DNA of 64,000 nt from Pantoea dispersa (GTDB lineage Bacteria > Pseudomonadota > Gammaproteobacteria > Enterobacterales > Enterobacteriaceae): contig NZ_SCKT01000001.1 of assembly GCF_014155765.1 (NCBI RefSeq), positions 992,001-1,056,000 of the forward strand, in the 5' to 3' direction. The notes under the pieces are model-generated. The model ran no database searches. It worked only from the letters and a program-made list of their open reading frames with translations, and was not told the origin of the DNA. The position numbers were made by a program, and so were the translations under genes. Below are positions 9,720 through 19,499 of this stretch, piece after piece; within the stretch, counting starts at the first letter, position 1, and each line of letters opens with the position of its first letter.

Positions 9720-10715
9720 TCAGTCCAGCGCGTGAATCACTACCCACATCGGGCCCTGACCCAGAGCGTAACGCGCCAGCGGTTGCAGCAGGCCACGATC
9801 GCCGATGCGATAGACTTCAATGTGATGCGATTTCTGCCCCGCCGCCACCAGATACTGACCGCTGCCATCAATGTTAAAGCCACGCGGCTGAGTTTCGGTC
9901 GGCTGATAACCCTCAATCGTCAGCACCGAGCCGTCCTCACTGATACTGAACACGGTCAGCGTGCTGCTGGTGCGGTCACAGGCATACAGGAAGCGACCGT
10001 CCGGGGTGATATGGATATCCGCTGCCCAGCGCGTATCGCTGAAGCCCGGTGGCATCATATCAAGACTCTGCACGCGCTCGACCTGGCCGTTAACATTATT
10101 CAGCGCCCAGACGTCGACGGTGCTGTCCAGTTCGTTAACCACATAGCCATAGGCGCCGTTCGGGTGGAACGCCATATGACGCGGGCCGGCGCCTTCTACG
10201 GTGGTCACCTGCGGCTGCGCGCGCGGCGCCAGCGTGCCGTCCGCCTGCAGCTGATACAGGCAGATGCGATCCTGTTTCAGTGCCGGCACAAACAGCGTCT
10301 GGTTGCTGAGGTCGATATTCGCCGAATGGCAGCCCTCCAGCCCGTTAATCACCTGCAGTGGCGACTGCGGCAGGCCGTCGCTGCCAATCGGACTGATGCT
10401 GACACAGGCATCGTTATACGAGCCGCAGAACAGATAGTTGCCCTGGCGGTCGGTAGAAATGTGAGTCGGGCTGCCCGGCAGCGGCGCTTCACCGGCCAGG
10501 CTTAACGTACCGTCGGCCGCAATGCGGTACGCCAGTACGCGAAAATTCGGACGCACGCCGACATAGAGAAAATCTTTCTTCGGGCTCACCACCATCGGCT
10601 GCACCTGGCCGGCCACATCCGTGACCTGCAATAACGTCAGTGCGCCATCTTCCTGCATCTGCCAGGCGTGGATCTGCTGGCTCTCGGGACTGGCGGTATA
10701 CACGACTTGTTTCAT
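9720..10715 (-). CDS. pgl: 6-phosphogluconolactonase, beta-propeller type
   Basis: Pgl hydrolyses 6-phosphogluconolactone to 6-phosphogluconate in the oxidative pentose phosphate pathway. The 331 residues match E. coli Pgl (YbhE) in length and sequence (start [12 protein letters not shown], then repeated DG/LTL propeller blades). [11 protein letters not shown] and the aspartate-rich blade [19 protein letters not shown] are typical of this lactonase family, unrelated to the DevB-type enzyme. It converges on ybhB and is divergent from ybhA. Confidence 0.96.
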   Translation of the reverse strand: MKQVVYTASPESQQIHAWQMQEDGALTLLQVTDVAGQVQPMVVSPKKDFLYVGVRPNFRVLAYRIAADGTLSLAGEAPLPGSPTHISTDRQGNYLFCGSYNDACVSISPIGSDGLPQSPLQVINGLEGCHSANIDLSNQTLFVPALKQDRICLYQLQADGTLAPRAQPQVTTVEGAGPRHMAFHPNGAYGYVVNELDSTVDVWALNNVNGQVERVQSLDMMPPGFSDTRWAADIHITPDGRFLYACDRTSSTLTVFSISEDGSVLTIEGYQPTETQPRGFNIDGSGQYLVAAGQKSHHIEVYRIGDRGLLQPLARYALGQGPMWVVIHALD

Positions 10716-10863
10716 GCGTTTTCCTTATTCGCTGCCTGATGAAAAACAGTAACTGTAGCGCGTTTCACCGCCGCGCGCTGGGCTGATTTGTGCCCTGCTT
10801 TTTGTCTCAGGGCCGCTGGCGGGTGTAGACTTACTGCTTTGCTAACTCCGGACGGAAAGTGTA

Positions 10864-11682
10864 ATGAGCTACCGCGTAATCGCCCTTGACCTCGACGGCA
10901 CCCTGCTAACCCCAAACAAAACCATCCTGCCAGAATCCCTTGAAGCCTTAGCCCGCGCGCAACAGGCTGGCGTTCAGGTGCTGATCGTCACCGGTCGCCA
11001 TCACTGCGCGATTCACCCGTTTTATCAGGCGCTGCAGCTGACAACGCCCGCCATCTGCTGTAACGGCACGTACCTGTACGATTACCAGGCGCAACGGGTG
11101 CTGGCGGCCGATCCGCTGGAGAAAAGTCAGGCGGCGCGGGTGATTGAGATGCTCGATCAGGAGAATATTCACGGTCTGCTGTATGTCGATGATGCGATGC
11201 TGTACCAGGAAGCGACCGGCCATGTGACGCGCACCCTCAACTGGGCGCAGTCGCTGCCGAAAGCGCAGCGCCCGCTGTTTGTACAGGTGCCGAGTCTGGC
11301 GCAGGCGGCACACGACGCGCAGTCGATCTGGAAATTTGCCCTGTCGCATCCGGATACCCGCGCGCTGCAGCAGTTTGCTGAACGCACCGAACGCGAGCTG
11401 GGTCTGGCGTGTGAATGGTCGTGGCACGATCAGGTCGACATCGCTCAGGCCGGCAACAGCAAAGGCAAACGCCTGGCGCAGTGGGTGGCGAGCCAGGGTC
11501 TGAGCATGCAGGACGTGCTGGCGTTTGGCGACAATTACAACGATCTCAGCATGCTGGAGCAGGCCGGGCTGGGCGTGGCGATGGGCAATGCCGATGACGC
11601 CATCAAAGCACGCGCGCGCAAAGTTATCGGTACTAACCTTGAGCCGGGCATTGCGCAGGTGATCTACCAGGAAGTGCTGTAA
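10864..11682 (+). CDS. ybhA: HAD-superfamily sugar/pyridoxal phosphatase
   Basis: The 272-residue Cof-type HAD phosphatase carries motif I LDLDGTLLTP (nucleophile D9 and acid D11), motif II VTGRH, the Lys motif GNSKGKRLAQW, and motif III/IV GDNYNDLSMLEQAG. The E. coli homologue dephosphorylates pyridoxal phosphate, fructose-1,6-bisphosphate and other sugar phosphates. The long cap domain (about residues 85-190) is the Cof type IIb cap. It is divergent from pgl, as in E. coli. Confidence 0.94.
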   Translation: MSYRVIALDLDGTLLTPNKTILPESLEALARAQQAGVQVLIVTGRHHCAIHPFYQALQLTTPAICCNGTYLYDYQAQRVLAADPLEKSQAARVIEMLDQENIHGLLYVDDAMLYQEATGHVTRTLNWAQSLPKAQRPLFVQVPSLAQAAHDAQSIWKFALSHPDTRALQQFAERTERELGLACEWSWHDQVDIAQAGNSKGKRLAQWVASQGLSMQDVLAFGDNYNDLSMLEQAGLGVAMGNADDAIKARARKVIGTNLEPGIAQVIYQEVL

Positions 11683-11723
11683 CGCCAGGCTGGTCGCGGC
11701 ACAAGGTATCTGTAGGGTGACCG

Positions 11724-11747
11724 GAAAAAAGCGCGAAAAATCGCGCT
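11724..11747 (-). terminator. Terminator of the modABC operon
   Basis: On the minus strand AGCGCGA-tttt-TCGCGCT is followed by a run of T (the AAAAAA at 11725-11730 on the plus strand), an intrinsic terminator 40 bases after the modC stop codon. Confidence 0.75.
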
Positions 11748-11788
11748 GATCCGCAGACCAGACGTACCGCGTTGTCGTCCGGTTTGTG

Positions 11789-12847
11789 TTACGCGGTAAT
11801 CGACACGCTCTTGATCTGCGCATACAGCCACTGATCGGGCCGGATATTCAGCTCGTCGCGCGCCCACGGTGAAATGCGCGCCCACAGCTCGCTGACGCCG
11901 ATGCGCAGCTTCACTTCGACCTGGTCGTCCAGCTCCAGCAGCTCCACCACCTGCGCCGGTAAGATATTGCGGATCGAGGTATTTTGCGGCGGCTGCAGCG
12001 CCAGCGACACGTCCGCCGAGGCGATACGGATGCGCAGTATACTTTTCACCGGCTGATTCACCCGGCTGACCCAGATGTGCTGATCGCCAAGCGACAGCGC
12101 GGTCATCGGGTAATCCGGATGCTGCTCCAGCACCTGCACGCGCAGTACGCTGCTGCGCTCGGCCGCCGGCAGCCAGGGCCGCATCGTGCTGCTGCCCCAC
12201 ACTTTTTCCAGCGCGCCGAAGGCTTTGACGTTACCGTTATCCAGCACCAGCACCTGATTCGCCAGCTGGACAATCTCCTCCAGACTGTGGCTCACGTACA
12301 GCAGCGGAATCTCCACCTGCTTCGCCAGCTTCTGCAAATAGGGCATCAGCTCGCGCTTGCGTGGCAGATCGAGCGACGCCAGCGGTTCGTCCATCAGCAG
12401 GATATCCGGCGCGCTCAGCAGCGCCCGGCCCATCGCCACGCGCTGCTTTTTACCACCCGACAGCGAGGCCGGATAGCGATCCAGCAGCGCATCCAGTCCC
12501 AGCAGCGTCACCAGCGCCCCGAACTGCGCTTTCATTTTGGGCGCCATGCCATACTGCAGATTGCCGCGCACGCGATAATGGGGAAACAGGCGCGCATCCT
12601 GAAACACGTAGCCGATGCGGCGTTTTTCCGGCGGCAGATTGATACCGCTGTCGCGGTCAAACAGCAGACGATCGTTAAGCGCAATCTGGCCGCTCTGCGG
12701 CTGCGTCAGACCGCTGATGGCATTGATTAATGAGGTTTTTCCTGCCCCGGACACGCCAAAAATCGCGGTGATGCCGCTGGCCGGAATCTCCACATCGACG
12801 TTGAGCTGATGCTCACCGAGCTGTTGCGCAATGTTGATTTTCAGCAT
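11789..12847 (-). CDS. modC: Molybdate ABC transporter ATP-binding protein
   Basis: ModC is the ATPase of the high-affinity molybdate importer. The 352-residue product has Walker [11 protein letters not shown] (about 31-40), the signature in [16 protein letters not shown], Walker [12 protein letters not shown], and a C-terminal Mop/TOBE domain (about 290-352) that binds oxyanion. The residue after LSGG is lysine where related ModC proteins usually have glutamate; this is unlikely to abolish function. The start at 12847 overlaps the modB stop codon in an ATGA arrangement; the longer upstream frame is modB in another frame. Confidence 0.97.
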   Translation of the reverse strand: MLKINIAQQLGEHQLNVDVEIPASGITAIFGVSGAGKTSLINAISGLTQPQSGQIALNDRLLFDRDSGINLPPEKRRIGYVFQDARLFPHYRVRGNLQYGMAPKMKAQFGALVTLLGLDALLDRYPASLSGGKKQRVAMGRALLSAPDILLMDEPLASLDLPRKRELMPYLQKLAKQVEIPLLYVSHSLEEIVQLANQVLVLDNGNVKAFGALEKVWGSSTMRPWLPAAERSSVLRVQVLEQHPDYPMTALSLGDQHIWVSRVNQPVKSILRIRIASADVSLALQPPQNTSIRNILPAQVVELLELDDQVEVKLRIGVSELWARISPWARDELNIRPDQWLYAQIKSVSITA

Positions 12848-13539
12848 CAGGCCGCTCCCAGCCGCTTGCGGCCCCAGCGCGCCAGCAGCTCTGAGGCCAC
12901 CAGCGACAGCAGCGCCAGCGCAATCGCCACCGCGCACAGCCGCGCCGCAGTGCCTTCCGCGCCGGGCGTTTCAATCAGGGTAAACATGGCTGACGGGATG
13001 GTGCGGGTTTCGCCGGGAATGTTGGAGACAAAGGTAATGGTGGCACCAAACTCACCGAGCGAGCGGGCAAACGCCAGCACGGTGCCCACAATGATGCCCG
13101 GAAAAGTCAGCGGCAGCGTGATGGTGAAAAACACCCGCCAGCGGCCCGCGCCTAAGGTACGCGCCGCCTGTTCCAGCCGGCTGTCTACCGCCTCCAGCGC
13201 CAGACGAATGGCGCGCACCATCAGCGGAAACGCCATCACCGCGGAGGCCAGCACCGCACCGCGCCAGCTGAAGGCGAAGGTCACGCCGAACCAGTCGTAC
13301 AGCCAGCTGCCAATCAGACCGCGCCGGCCCAGCGTCAGCAGTAGCAAATAGCCGACCACCACCGGCGGCAGCACCAGCGGCAGATGAATCAGACTATCGA
13401 GCAGGGTTTTGCCGGGAAAGCGACAGCGCGCCAGAATCCAGGCCATCAGGATGCCAAACGGCAGGCTGCACAGCACCGCCACGCAGGAAACTTTCAGGCT
13501 GAGGAATACGGCCTGCCATTCGGGATCGCTCAGTATCAT
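12847..13539 (-). CDS. modB: Molybdate ABC transporter permease
   Basis: ModB forms the membrane channel of the ModABC importer. The 230-residue hydrophobic protein has about five to six membrane segments and the EAA loop [20 protein letters not shown] (about 140-160) that docks onto ModC. It overlaps modA by four bases at its start and modC by three at its end, so the three proteins are probably made by coupled translation. Confidence 0.97.
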   Translation of the reverse strand: MILSDPEWQAVFLSLKVSCVAVLCSLPFGILMAWILARCRFPGKTLLDSLIHLPLVLPPVVVGYLLLLTLGRRGLIGSWLYDWFGVTFAFSWRGAVLASAVMAFPLMVRAIRLALEAVDSRLEQAARTLGAGRWRVFFTITLPLTFPGIIVGTVLAFARSLGEFGATITFVSNIPGETRTIPSAMFTLIETPGAEGTAARLCAVAIALALLSLVASELLARWGRKRLGAA

Positions 13540-14309
13540 CTCTTCGGCGTAAATCCATACTGTTTAAACACGGCAGCGGCATCCGGCCCCTGCAGATAGT
13601 CATAGAAGGCCTGCACCGCTGCGTTCTGGTGATCGCTGACCACCGCCATCGGGTACTCTACGGGTTTGTGACTCGCTTCGGGGAAGCGTCCGACCACCTG
13701 CACCTTATCACTGGCTACCGCGTCGGAACCGTACACGATGCCATATGGCGTTTCGCGTCGCTCCACCAGCGCCAGCGCGGCACGCACGTTGTTAGCCGGT
13801 GCGAGCCGTGAAGACAGCGTGTCCCACGCACCCAGCTTTTGCAGCGCTTCTTTGGCATAGATGCCTGCCGGCACGTGATCCGGATCGCCCACCGCCAGGC
13901 GCTCGCCCTTAAGCAGGTTCTGCCATTGGGTCTGCGCATTGATGGTCACCGGCTGCGCGTTAGCGCTTTTTGCCGCCACCAGCACCAGATCATTGCCCAG
14001 CAGCGTGTAGCGCGTACTGCCGATCACGCTGTTTTTCGCCACCGCATCGTCCATCCACTGCTGATCGGCAGAGATAAACAGATCCGCCGGGGCGCCCTGC
14101 TCGATTTGCCGCGCCAGCGTCGACGAGGAAGCGAACGAGGATACCACTTCAACGCCGCTTTTTTGCTGATATTGCGTGGCAATCTGCTGCATCGCGTTGG
14201 TGAGCGAGGCCGCAGCGAACACAGTAATTTTCTCCGCCGCCAGCGCCTGACCCGACAGCGACACGGTGACCACGGCTGCGGCCGCCCAGTGATAAAGCGT
14301 ATTTTGCAT
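13536..14309 (-). CDS. modA: Molybdate-binding periplasmic protein
   Basis: ModA captures molybdate (and tungstate) in the periplasm for ModBC. The 257-residue precursor has a signal peptide ending ...SLSGQALAA, after which the mature protein begins EKITVFAAASLTNAMQQIA, the family's oxyanion-binding start. E. coli ModA is also 257 residues. It is the first gene of modABC, with a ModE-type operator just upstream. Confidence 0.97.
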   Translation of the reverse strand: MQNTLYHWAAAAVVTVSLSGQALAAEKITVFAAASLTNAMQQIATQYQQKSGVEVVSSFASSSTLARQIEQGAPADLFISADQQWMDDAVAKNSVIGSTRYTLLGNDLVLVAAKSANAQPVTINAQTQWQNLLKGERLAVGDPDHVPAGIYAKEALQKLGAWDTLSSRLAPANNVRAALALVERRETPYGIVYGSDAVASDKVQVVGRFPEASHKPVEYPMAVVSDHQNAAVQAFYDYLQGPDAAAVFKQYGFTPKR

Positions 14310-14325
14310 AGAGAACTCCAGGTTA

Positions 14326-14349
14326 CGTTATATAGTTGATAATACAACG
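14326..14349. promoter_or_regulatory. ModE operator of modABC
   Basis: CGTTATAT (14326-14333) and ATACAACG (14342-14349) flank an 8-base centre, close to the ModE dyad CGNTATAT...ATATAACG. The site begins 17 bases before the modA start codon, where molybdate-bound ModE would repress transcription. The repressor gene itself lies at 14713. Confidence 0.8.
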
Positions 14350-14406
14350 CGAGCCTGAAAGCTGTCATGAGCTTTATATCGGCAAAAACGGCGGGAAGTT
14401 AAGGGC

Positions 14407-14430
14407 AAAACGCCCGCAGCGTGCGGGCGT
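14407..14430 (-). terminator. Terminator of acrZ
   Basis: ACGCCCGCA-gcg-TGCGGGCGT is a perfect 9-bp stem; read on the minus strand it is followed by TTTT, seven bases after the acrZ stop codon. Confidence 0.7.
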
Positions 14431-14436
14431 TAAAAA

Positions 14437-14595
14437 TCAGTGGTGTGAGCTATTGGCGGGACGGTCGTCGCGGCGGCCAAATTTAGAGATGACGTTAAAG
14501 ACTTCACCCAGGCCGTAAATCAGACCCAGCATAATCGCCATCACGATGGGCACCATGATGATGGCGACCGCCAGGCTTTTTAACAGTTCCAGCAT
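14437..14595 (-). CDS. acrZ: AcrAB-TolC efflux pump accessory protein
   Basis: AcrZ is a small inner-membrane protein that binds AcrB and modifies which drugs the pump exports. The 52-residue product (E. coli 49) begins [20 protein letters not shown] and has one membrane helix up to about residue 30, followed by a polar tail [13 protein letters not shown]. The start at 14595 was chosen by similarity; an upstream extension has no family counterpart. It lies between modA and modE, as in E. coli. Confidence 0.93.
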   Translation of the reverse strand: MLELLKSLAVAIIMVPIVMAIMLGLIYGLGEVFNVISKFGRRDDRPANSSHH

Positions 14596-14712
14596 GGAAA
14601 CCTCGCGCAAAGAGTAAAAAAGTGATTGTAACGGCTGGAGAAAAAAAGGCACTGCCCTTTTCGTGCTTTTACTTTAGGCCTTACAATTGGCGCATTCATC
14701 TAAGGAGCTGAC

Positions 14713-15495
14713 ATGCAGGCAGAACTCTCTCTTCACATTCGTCTTCAGCAGAAACTGTTTGCCGATCCGCGCCGTATCGAGCTGCTCAGGCGCGTGCAGG
14801 AAACCGGCTCCATCAGCCAGGGCGCCAGACTGGCGGGCATCAGCTATAAAAGCGCCTGGGACGCCATCAATGAGATGAATCAGCTGGCGGATCAGACGCT
14901 GGTCGAACGCGCGACCGGCGGCAAAGGCGGCGGCGGTGCCCGGCTGACGCGCTACGGCGAGCGATTGATTCAGCTGTTTCAATTGATGGAGCAGATCCAG
15001 CAAAAAGCCTTTGACGTGCTGCAAAACGACAGCCTGCCGCTCGACAGCCTGCTGGCGGCGATCGCCCGCTTTTCCCTGCAAACCAGCGCGCGCAACCAGC
15101 TATTTGGCACGGTGCAGGCGCGCGATCGTCAGCAGGTGCAGCAGCATGTTGAGATACTGCTGAACGACGGCGTGACTCGCCTGCAGGTGGCTCTGACCGA
15201 ACGCAGCGCGGAGCGGCTACAGCTCGACAGCGGTAAAGAGGTGCTGGTGCTGATCAAAGCGCCGTGGATCCGCCTGACGCCTGACGCCGCAGAGGGCGAT
15301 AATCAGCTGCCGGGCCTTGTCCACACCATCGAACCCGGCGAAACGCAGAGTGAAGTGCTGATTGCGCTGGCGGGCGGTGAAATGTTGTGCGCCACCGTCC
15401 CCAGCCAGGCGCTTCGCCAGCATAATCTGCAGCCCGGCAGCGCCGTGACCGCCTGTTTTAATGCAGAACACGCCATCATCGCCACACTGCTCTGA
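14713..15495 (+). CDS. modE: Molybdate-responsive transcriptional regulator
   Basis: ModE senses molybdate and represses modABC while activating molybdoenzyme genes. The 260-residue protein has an N-terminal winged helix (ISQGARLAGISYKSAWDAIN, about 35-54, with ATGGKGGGGARLT as the wing) and two Mop/TOBE repeats in the C-terminal half (about 125-190 and 200-258) that bind molybdate at the dimer interface. It is divergent from acrZ and followed by modF. Confidence 0.96.
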   Translation: MQAELSLHIRLQQKLFADPRRIELLRRVQETGSISQGARLAGISYKSAWDAINEMNQLADQTLVERATGGKGGGGARLTRYGERLIQLFQLMEQIQQKAFDVLQNDSLPLDSLLAAIARFSLQTSARNQLFGTVQARDRQQVQQHVEILLNDGVTRLQVALTERSAERLQLDSGKEVLVLIKAPWIRLTPDAAEGDNQLPGLVHTIEPGETQSEVLIALAGGEMLCATVPSQALRQHNLQPGSAVTACFNAEHAIIATLL

Positions 15496-15571
15496 TCTGG
15501 CCGCCATGATTTGACTTCATTTCGCTGGCTCGCTACAACTGAGCGACTTGATGCAGAAAACGGAACAAATC

Positions 15572-17044
15572 ATGGCCTCATTGCAAATTTCGCAAGGCAT
15601 ATTTCACCTGAGCGATAGCCGTACCCTGACCCTGCCGGACTTAACCCTGCACAGCGGCGAAAGCTGGGCCTTTGTCGGTGCCAACGGCAGCGGTAAATCT
15701 TCGCTGGCGCGCGCGCTGTCCGGCGAGCTGACGGCGGCAAAGGGCGAGCTGCGGCAGGATTTTCAGCGCCGCACCCGTCTGTCGCTGGAGCAGCTGCAAC
15801 AGCTGGTGACGCAGGAGTGGGAGCGCAACAACACCGATCTGCTGAGTGAAGGCGAAGATGACACCGGCCGCACCGCGCTGGAGATCATTCAGGATGAAGT
15901 AAAGGATGAGGCGCGGGCGCAGGCGCTGGCCCAGCAGTTTGGCATCAGCGCTTTACTGACTCGCCGCTTCAAATACCTTTCTACCGGCGAAACGCGCAAA
16001 ACGCTGCTGTGTCAGGCGCTGATGGCGCAGCCGGATTTGCTGATCCTCGACGAACCTTTTGATGGTCTGGATGTGGCATCGCGCGCCAGCCTTGCCGATA
16101 CGCTGCATCAGCTGCATCGCGACGGCTACACCGTGGTGCTGGTGCTGAACCGCTTTGACGATATCCCGGATTTTGTCCAGCAGGTCGGCGTGCTGGCGGA
16201 GTGCACGCTGACGCACGTGGGCGCGCGCCAGGCGATTCTCGCCGAAGCACTGGTGGCGCAGCTGGCGCACAGCGAACGCCTGCAGGGCATGGCGCTGCCG
16301 GAGCCGGACCAGCCGGATCAGCTGCCGCAGCTGGCGGCAGATGCGCCGCGCGTTATCCTGCGCAACGGCGTGGTGTCGTATAACGATCACGCGGTGATCG
16401 ACGACCTGAACTGGCAGGTCAATCCCGGCGAGCACTGGCAGATCATCGGCCCCAACGGCGCGGGTAAATCGACCCTGCTCAGCCTGGTCACCGGCGATCA
16501 TCCGCAGGGCTACAGCAATGATTTAACGTTGTTTGGTATTCGCCGCGGCAGCGGTGAGACCATCTGGGACATCAAGCAGCATATCGGTTACGTCAGCAGC
16601 AGCCTGCATCTGGATTACCGCGTCAGCTGTAATGTGCGTACGGTGATCCTCTCGGGCTTTTTTGATTCGATCGGTCTGTATCAGGCGGTATCGGATCGGC
16701 AGAAAGCGCTGGCGCGCCAGTGGCTGGCGCTGCTTGGCATGGACAATGCGCTGGCCGATGCGCCGTTTCATAGCCTGTCGTGGGGCCAGCAGCGGCTGGT
16801 GCTGATTGCGCGCGCGCTGGTGAAGCACCCGACGCTGCTAATCCTGGATGAACCGCTGCAGGGGCTCGATCCCATTAACCGCCAGCTGGTGCGCCGCTTT
16901 GTTGATGTGCTGATCGGCGAAGGCCGTACCCAGCTGATGTTTGTGTCTCACCACGCTGAGGACGCGCCGCAGTGCATCACCCACCGCCTGAGTTTTGTAA
17001 AACAGGGCGCGGGCTATGCTTATCAGCAGGAGGCGTTGCGTTAG
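15572..17044 (+). CDS. modF: Tandem ABC ATPase ModF
   Basis: ModF is a soluble protein of two fused ABC ATPase domains, found beside modE in enterobacteria. Its role is not established; an older name, PhrA, links it to photorepair. The 490 residues equal E. coli ModF. Walker A motifs are GANGSGKSS in the first half and GPNGAGKST in the second; the Walker B motifs LLILDEPFDGLD and LLILDEPLQGLD are both intact. The start MASLQISQGIF at 15572 matches the E. coli N-terminus; an in-frame ATG at 15548 is less likely. Confidence 0.93.
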   Translation: MASLQISQGIFHLSDSRTLTLPDLTLHSGESWAFVGANGSGKSSLARALSGELTAAKGELRQDFQRRTRLSLEQLQQLVTQEWERNNTDLLSEGEDDTGRTALEIIQDEVKDEARAQALAQQFGISALLTRRFKYLSTGETRKTLLCQALMAQPDLLILDEPFDGLDVASRASLADTLHQLHRDGYTVVLVLNRFDDIPDFVQQVGVLAECTLTHVGARQAILAEALVAQLAHSERLQGMALPEPDQPDQLPQLAADAPRVILRNGVVSYNDHAVIDDLNWQVNPGEHWQIIGPNGAGKSTLLSLVTGDHPQGYSNDLTLFGIRRGSGETIWDIKQHIGYVSSSLHLDYRVSCNVRTVILSGFFDSIGLYQAVSDRQKALARQWLALLGMDNALADAPFHSLSWGQQRLVLIARALVKHPTLLILDEPLQGLDPINRQLVRRFVDVLIGEGRTQLMFVSHHAEDAPQCITHRLSFVKQGAGYAYQQEALR

Positions 17045-17059
17045 TTTTCATTGATGAGC

Positions 17060-17081
17060 GGGTCGCCATGCATGGCGACCC
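17060..17081. repeat. 22-bp perfect palindrome after modF, GGTCGCC type
   Basis: The segment with core GGTCGCCATGCATGGCGACC, extended by one G and one C, is a perfect palindrome 16 bases after the modF stop codon. It shares both arms with the element at 9678-9697. It may act as a transcript end or belong to a dispersed repeat family; no T run follows. Confidence 0.6.
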
Positions 17082-17122
17082 GGCGATAACAGTACGCACC
17101 TGACAGATTTCTTCCCCTAAAA

Positions 17123-17138
17123 ATGTAACCGCTACCAC
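17123..17138. promoter_or_regulatory. GalR/GalS operator, distal
   Basis: ATGTAACCGCTACCAC is the reverse complement of the E. coli internal gal operator GTGGTAGCGGTTACAT as I recall it. It lies about 170 bases before galT. Confidence 0.75.
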
Positions 17139-17200
17139 TAGCCTGCCGCATTATTCAGCAAACGTTGCGCATAAACCCACAAAATGAGAATCGTCACCTT

Positions 17201-17216
17201 GTGTAAACGATACCAT
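17201..17216. promoter_or_regulatory. GalR/GalS operator, proximal
   Basis: GTGTAAACGATACCAT resembles the E. coli external gal operator GTGTAAACGATTCCAC with two differences. Its centre is 78 bases from the distal operator. A possible -10 element TATGCTA (17252-17258), identical to that of the E. coli gal P2 promoter, follows. Confidence 0.7.
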
Positions 17217-17306
17217 TTATCCAGACTGGATCACGCTTTCAGCGCCACCGTTATGCTACGTTGAAGGCAGTGATTTTCTTCTGTTTGCCGATTACCAGGA
17301 CTTGTT

Positions 17307-18350
17307 ATGCAAAAATTTAACCCGGTCGATCATCCGCATCGCCGCTATAACCCGTTGATCGATCAATGGGTGCTGGTGTCACCGCATCGCGCCAAACGTC
17401 CTTGGCAGGGTGCGCAGGAGACGCCGGCGCTGGAGCAACTGCCCGCACACGATCCGGACTGCTTCCTGTGCGCCGGTAACACCCGTATCACCGGCGACAA
17501 AAATCCCGATTACAAAAGCACTTACGTGTTCACCAATGACTTCGCCGCGCTGATGACCGATACGCCGGACGCGCCGCAGAGCGATGATGTGCTGATGCGC
17601 TGTGAAGGCGCGCGCGGTACCAGCCGGGTGATCTGCTTCTCGCCAGATCACAGCAAAACCCTGCCCGAACTGCCGCTGCACAACCTGCAGGACATCGTGC
17701 GCACCTGGCAGGAGCAGACCGCTGAACTCGGTCAGCACTATCCGTGGGTGCAGGTATTTGAAAACAAAGGCGCAGCGATGGGCTGCTCAAATCCGCATCC
17801 GCACGGTCAGGTGTGGGCCAACAGTTTTCTGCCGAATGAAGCGCAAAAAGAGGATGACAACCAGCGCCGCTACTTTGCTGATAAAGGTACGCCGCTGCTG
17901 GTGGATTACGTAACGCGTGAACTGCAGGACGGCAGCCGTACCGTGGTTGAAACCGATCACTGGCTGGCGGTAGTGCCGTGGTGGGCGGCCTGGCCGTTTG
18001 AAACCCTGCTGCTGCCTAAAACGCACGTGAAACGTATTACCGATCTTAACGAGGCGCAGCGCACCGATCTGGCGCTGGCGCTCAAGCAGCTCACCAGCCG
18101 TTACGACAATCTGTTCCAGTGCTCGTTCCCCTATTCGATGGGCTGGCACGGCGCGCCGTTTAACGGCGAAGCCAACGATCACTGGCAGCTGCACGCGCAC
18201 TTCTATCCCCCGCTGCTGCGCTCCGCCACGGTACGAAAATTTATGGTTGGCTACGAGATGCTGGCCGAGACCCAACGTGATTTAACGGCGGAACAGGCAG
18301 CAGAACGTCTGCGCTCTGTCAGCGCTATCCATTTCCGCGAGGAACAATAA
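17307..18350 (+). CDS. galT: Galactose-1-phosphate uridylyltransferase
   Basis: GalT exchanges UMP between UDP-glucose and galactose-1-phosphate in the Leloir pathway. The 347-residue protein (E. coli 348) has the nucleophilic histidine motif HPHGQVW around residue 165, and zinc-ligand positions including CFLCAGN near residue 52. Here galT is the first gene of the operon; in E. coli galE precedes it, but only a 262-base regulatory gap separates galT from modF here. The galK start follows within one base of the galT stop codon. Confidence 0.97.
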   Translation: MQKFNPVDHPHRRYNPLIDQWVLVSPHRAKRPWQGAQETPALEQLPAHDPDCFLCAGNTRITGDKNPDYKSTYVFTNDFAALMTDTPDAPQSDDVLMRCEGARGTSRVICFSPDHSKTLPELPLHNLQDIVRTWQEQTAELGQHYPWVQVFENKGAAMGCSNPHPHGQVWANSFLPNEAQKEDDNQRRYFADKGTPLLVDYVTRELQDGSRTVVETDHWLAVVPWWAAWPFETLLLPKTHVKRITDLNEAQRTDLALALKQLTSRYDNLFQCSFPYSMGWHGAPFNGEANDHWQLHAHFYPPLLRSATVRKFMVGYEMLAETQRDLTAEQAAERLRSVSAIHFREEQ

Positions 18351-19499
18351 ATGTCTTTAAAATCGATCACTCAACAGGTTTTCGCTGACACCTTCGGCTA
18401 TGCGCCGAGCCACAGCATTCAGGCACCGGGCCGGGTGAATCTGATCGGCGAGCATACCGATTACAACGATGGCTTCGTGCTGCCCTGCGCTATCGATTAT
18501 CAGACCGTGATTGCCTGCGCCCGCCGCGACGATCGCCAGGTGCGCGTGGTGGCGGTGGATTACGACAATCAGCAGGATAGCTTCTCGCTGGATGCGCCGA
18601 TTGAGCCGCTCAGCGAACCGATGTGGGCCAATTACGTGCGCGGCGTGGTGAAACATCTGCAGCAGCGCGACGCCAGCTTTGACGGCGTGGATATGGTGAT
18701 CAGCGGCAACGTGCCGCAGGGTGCCGGTCTCAGCTCGTCCGCCTCGCTGGAAGTGGCGGTGGGCACTGTGTTCCAGCAGCTCTATCAGCTGAAGCTCGAC
18801 GGCGCAGCGATTGCCGTTAACGGGCAGGAAGCGGAGAACCAGTTTGTTGGCTGCAACTGCGGCATCATGGATCAGCTGATATCCGCACTCGGCCAGCAGG
18901 ATCACGCCATGCTGCTGGACTGCCGCACGCTGGGTACGCGCGCCGTATCCATGCCGGAGGATGTCGCGGTAGTGATTATCAACTCGAACTTCCGCCGTAA
19001 TCTGGTGGGCAGCGAATACAATACCCGCCGCGAGCAGTGCGAAACCGGTGCGCGCTTCTTCAACAAAAAGGCGCTGCGCGACGTGACGCTGGAGGAGTTT
19101 GCGGCAGCAGAACAGCAGCTCGATCCGCTGGTGGCCAAACGCGTGCGTCACGTGATCACCGAAAATGCCCGGACGCTGGAAGCGGCGGACGCGCTGAGCA
19201 GCGGCGATCTGCAACGCATGGGTGAGCTGATGGCCGCCTCGCACGCCTCAATGCGCGACGATTTTGAGATCACCGTACCGCCCATCGATCAGCTGGTGGA
19301 GATTGTTAAAGCGGAAATCGGCCCGCGCGGCGGCGTGCGTATGACCGGCGGCGGCTTCGGTGGCTGTATTGTCGCCCTGATGCCAACCGATCTGGTCGAT
19401 CAGGTGAAAACGGCGGTGGCGCAGCAGTACGAAGCGCAGACCGGCATCAAAGAGACCTTTTACGTGTGTAAAGCCTCAGCAGGAGCCGGCCAATGGTAA
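18351..19499 (+). CDS. galK: Galactokinase
   Basis: GalK phosphorylates alpha-D-galactose at C1. The 382 residues equal E. coli GalK. The GHMP-kinase family markers are the substrate motif [19 protein letters not shown] (about 28-46), the ATP loop [15 protein letters not shown] (about 122-136) and the C-terminal [13 protein letters not shown]. It is packed between galT (no gap) and galM (7-base overlap). Confidence 0.98.
   Translation: MSLKSITQQVFADTFGYAPSHSIQAPGRVNLIGEHTDYNDGFVLPCAIDYQTVIACARRDDRQVRVVAVDYDNQQDSFSLDAPIEPLSEPMWANYVRGVVKHLQQRDASFDGVDMVISGNVPQGAGLSSSASLEVAVGTVFQQLYQLKLDGAAIAVNGQEAENQFVGCNCGIMDQLISALGQQDHAMLLDCRTLGTRAVSMPEDVAVVIINSNFRRNLVGSEYNTRREQCETGARFFNKKALRDVTLEEFAAAEQQLDPLVAKRVRHVITENARTLEAADALSSGDLQRMGELMAASHASMRDDFEITVPPIDQLVEIVKAEIGPRGGVRMTGGGFGGCIVALMPTDLVDQVKTAVAQQYEAQTGIKETFYVCKASAGAGQW

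Noticed and set aside
17181-17200. CRP site in the gal regulatory region
   Set aside because: TGAGA and TCACC half-sites are present but separated by four bases rather than six, so it does not fit the CRP consensus.
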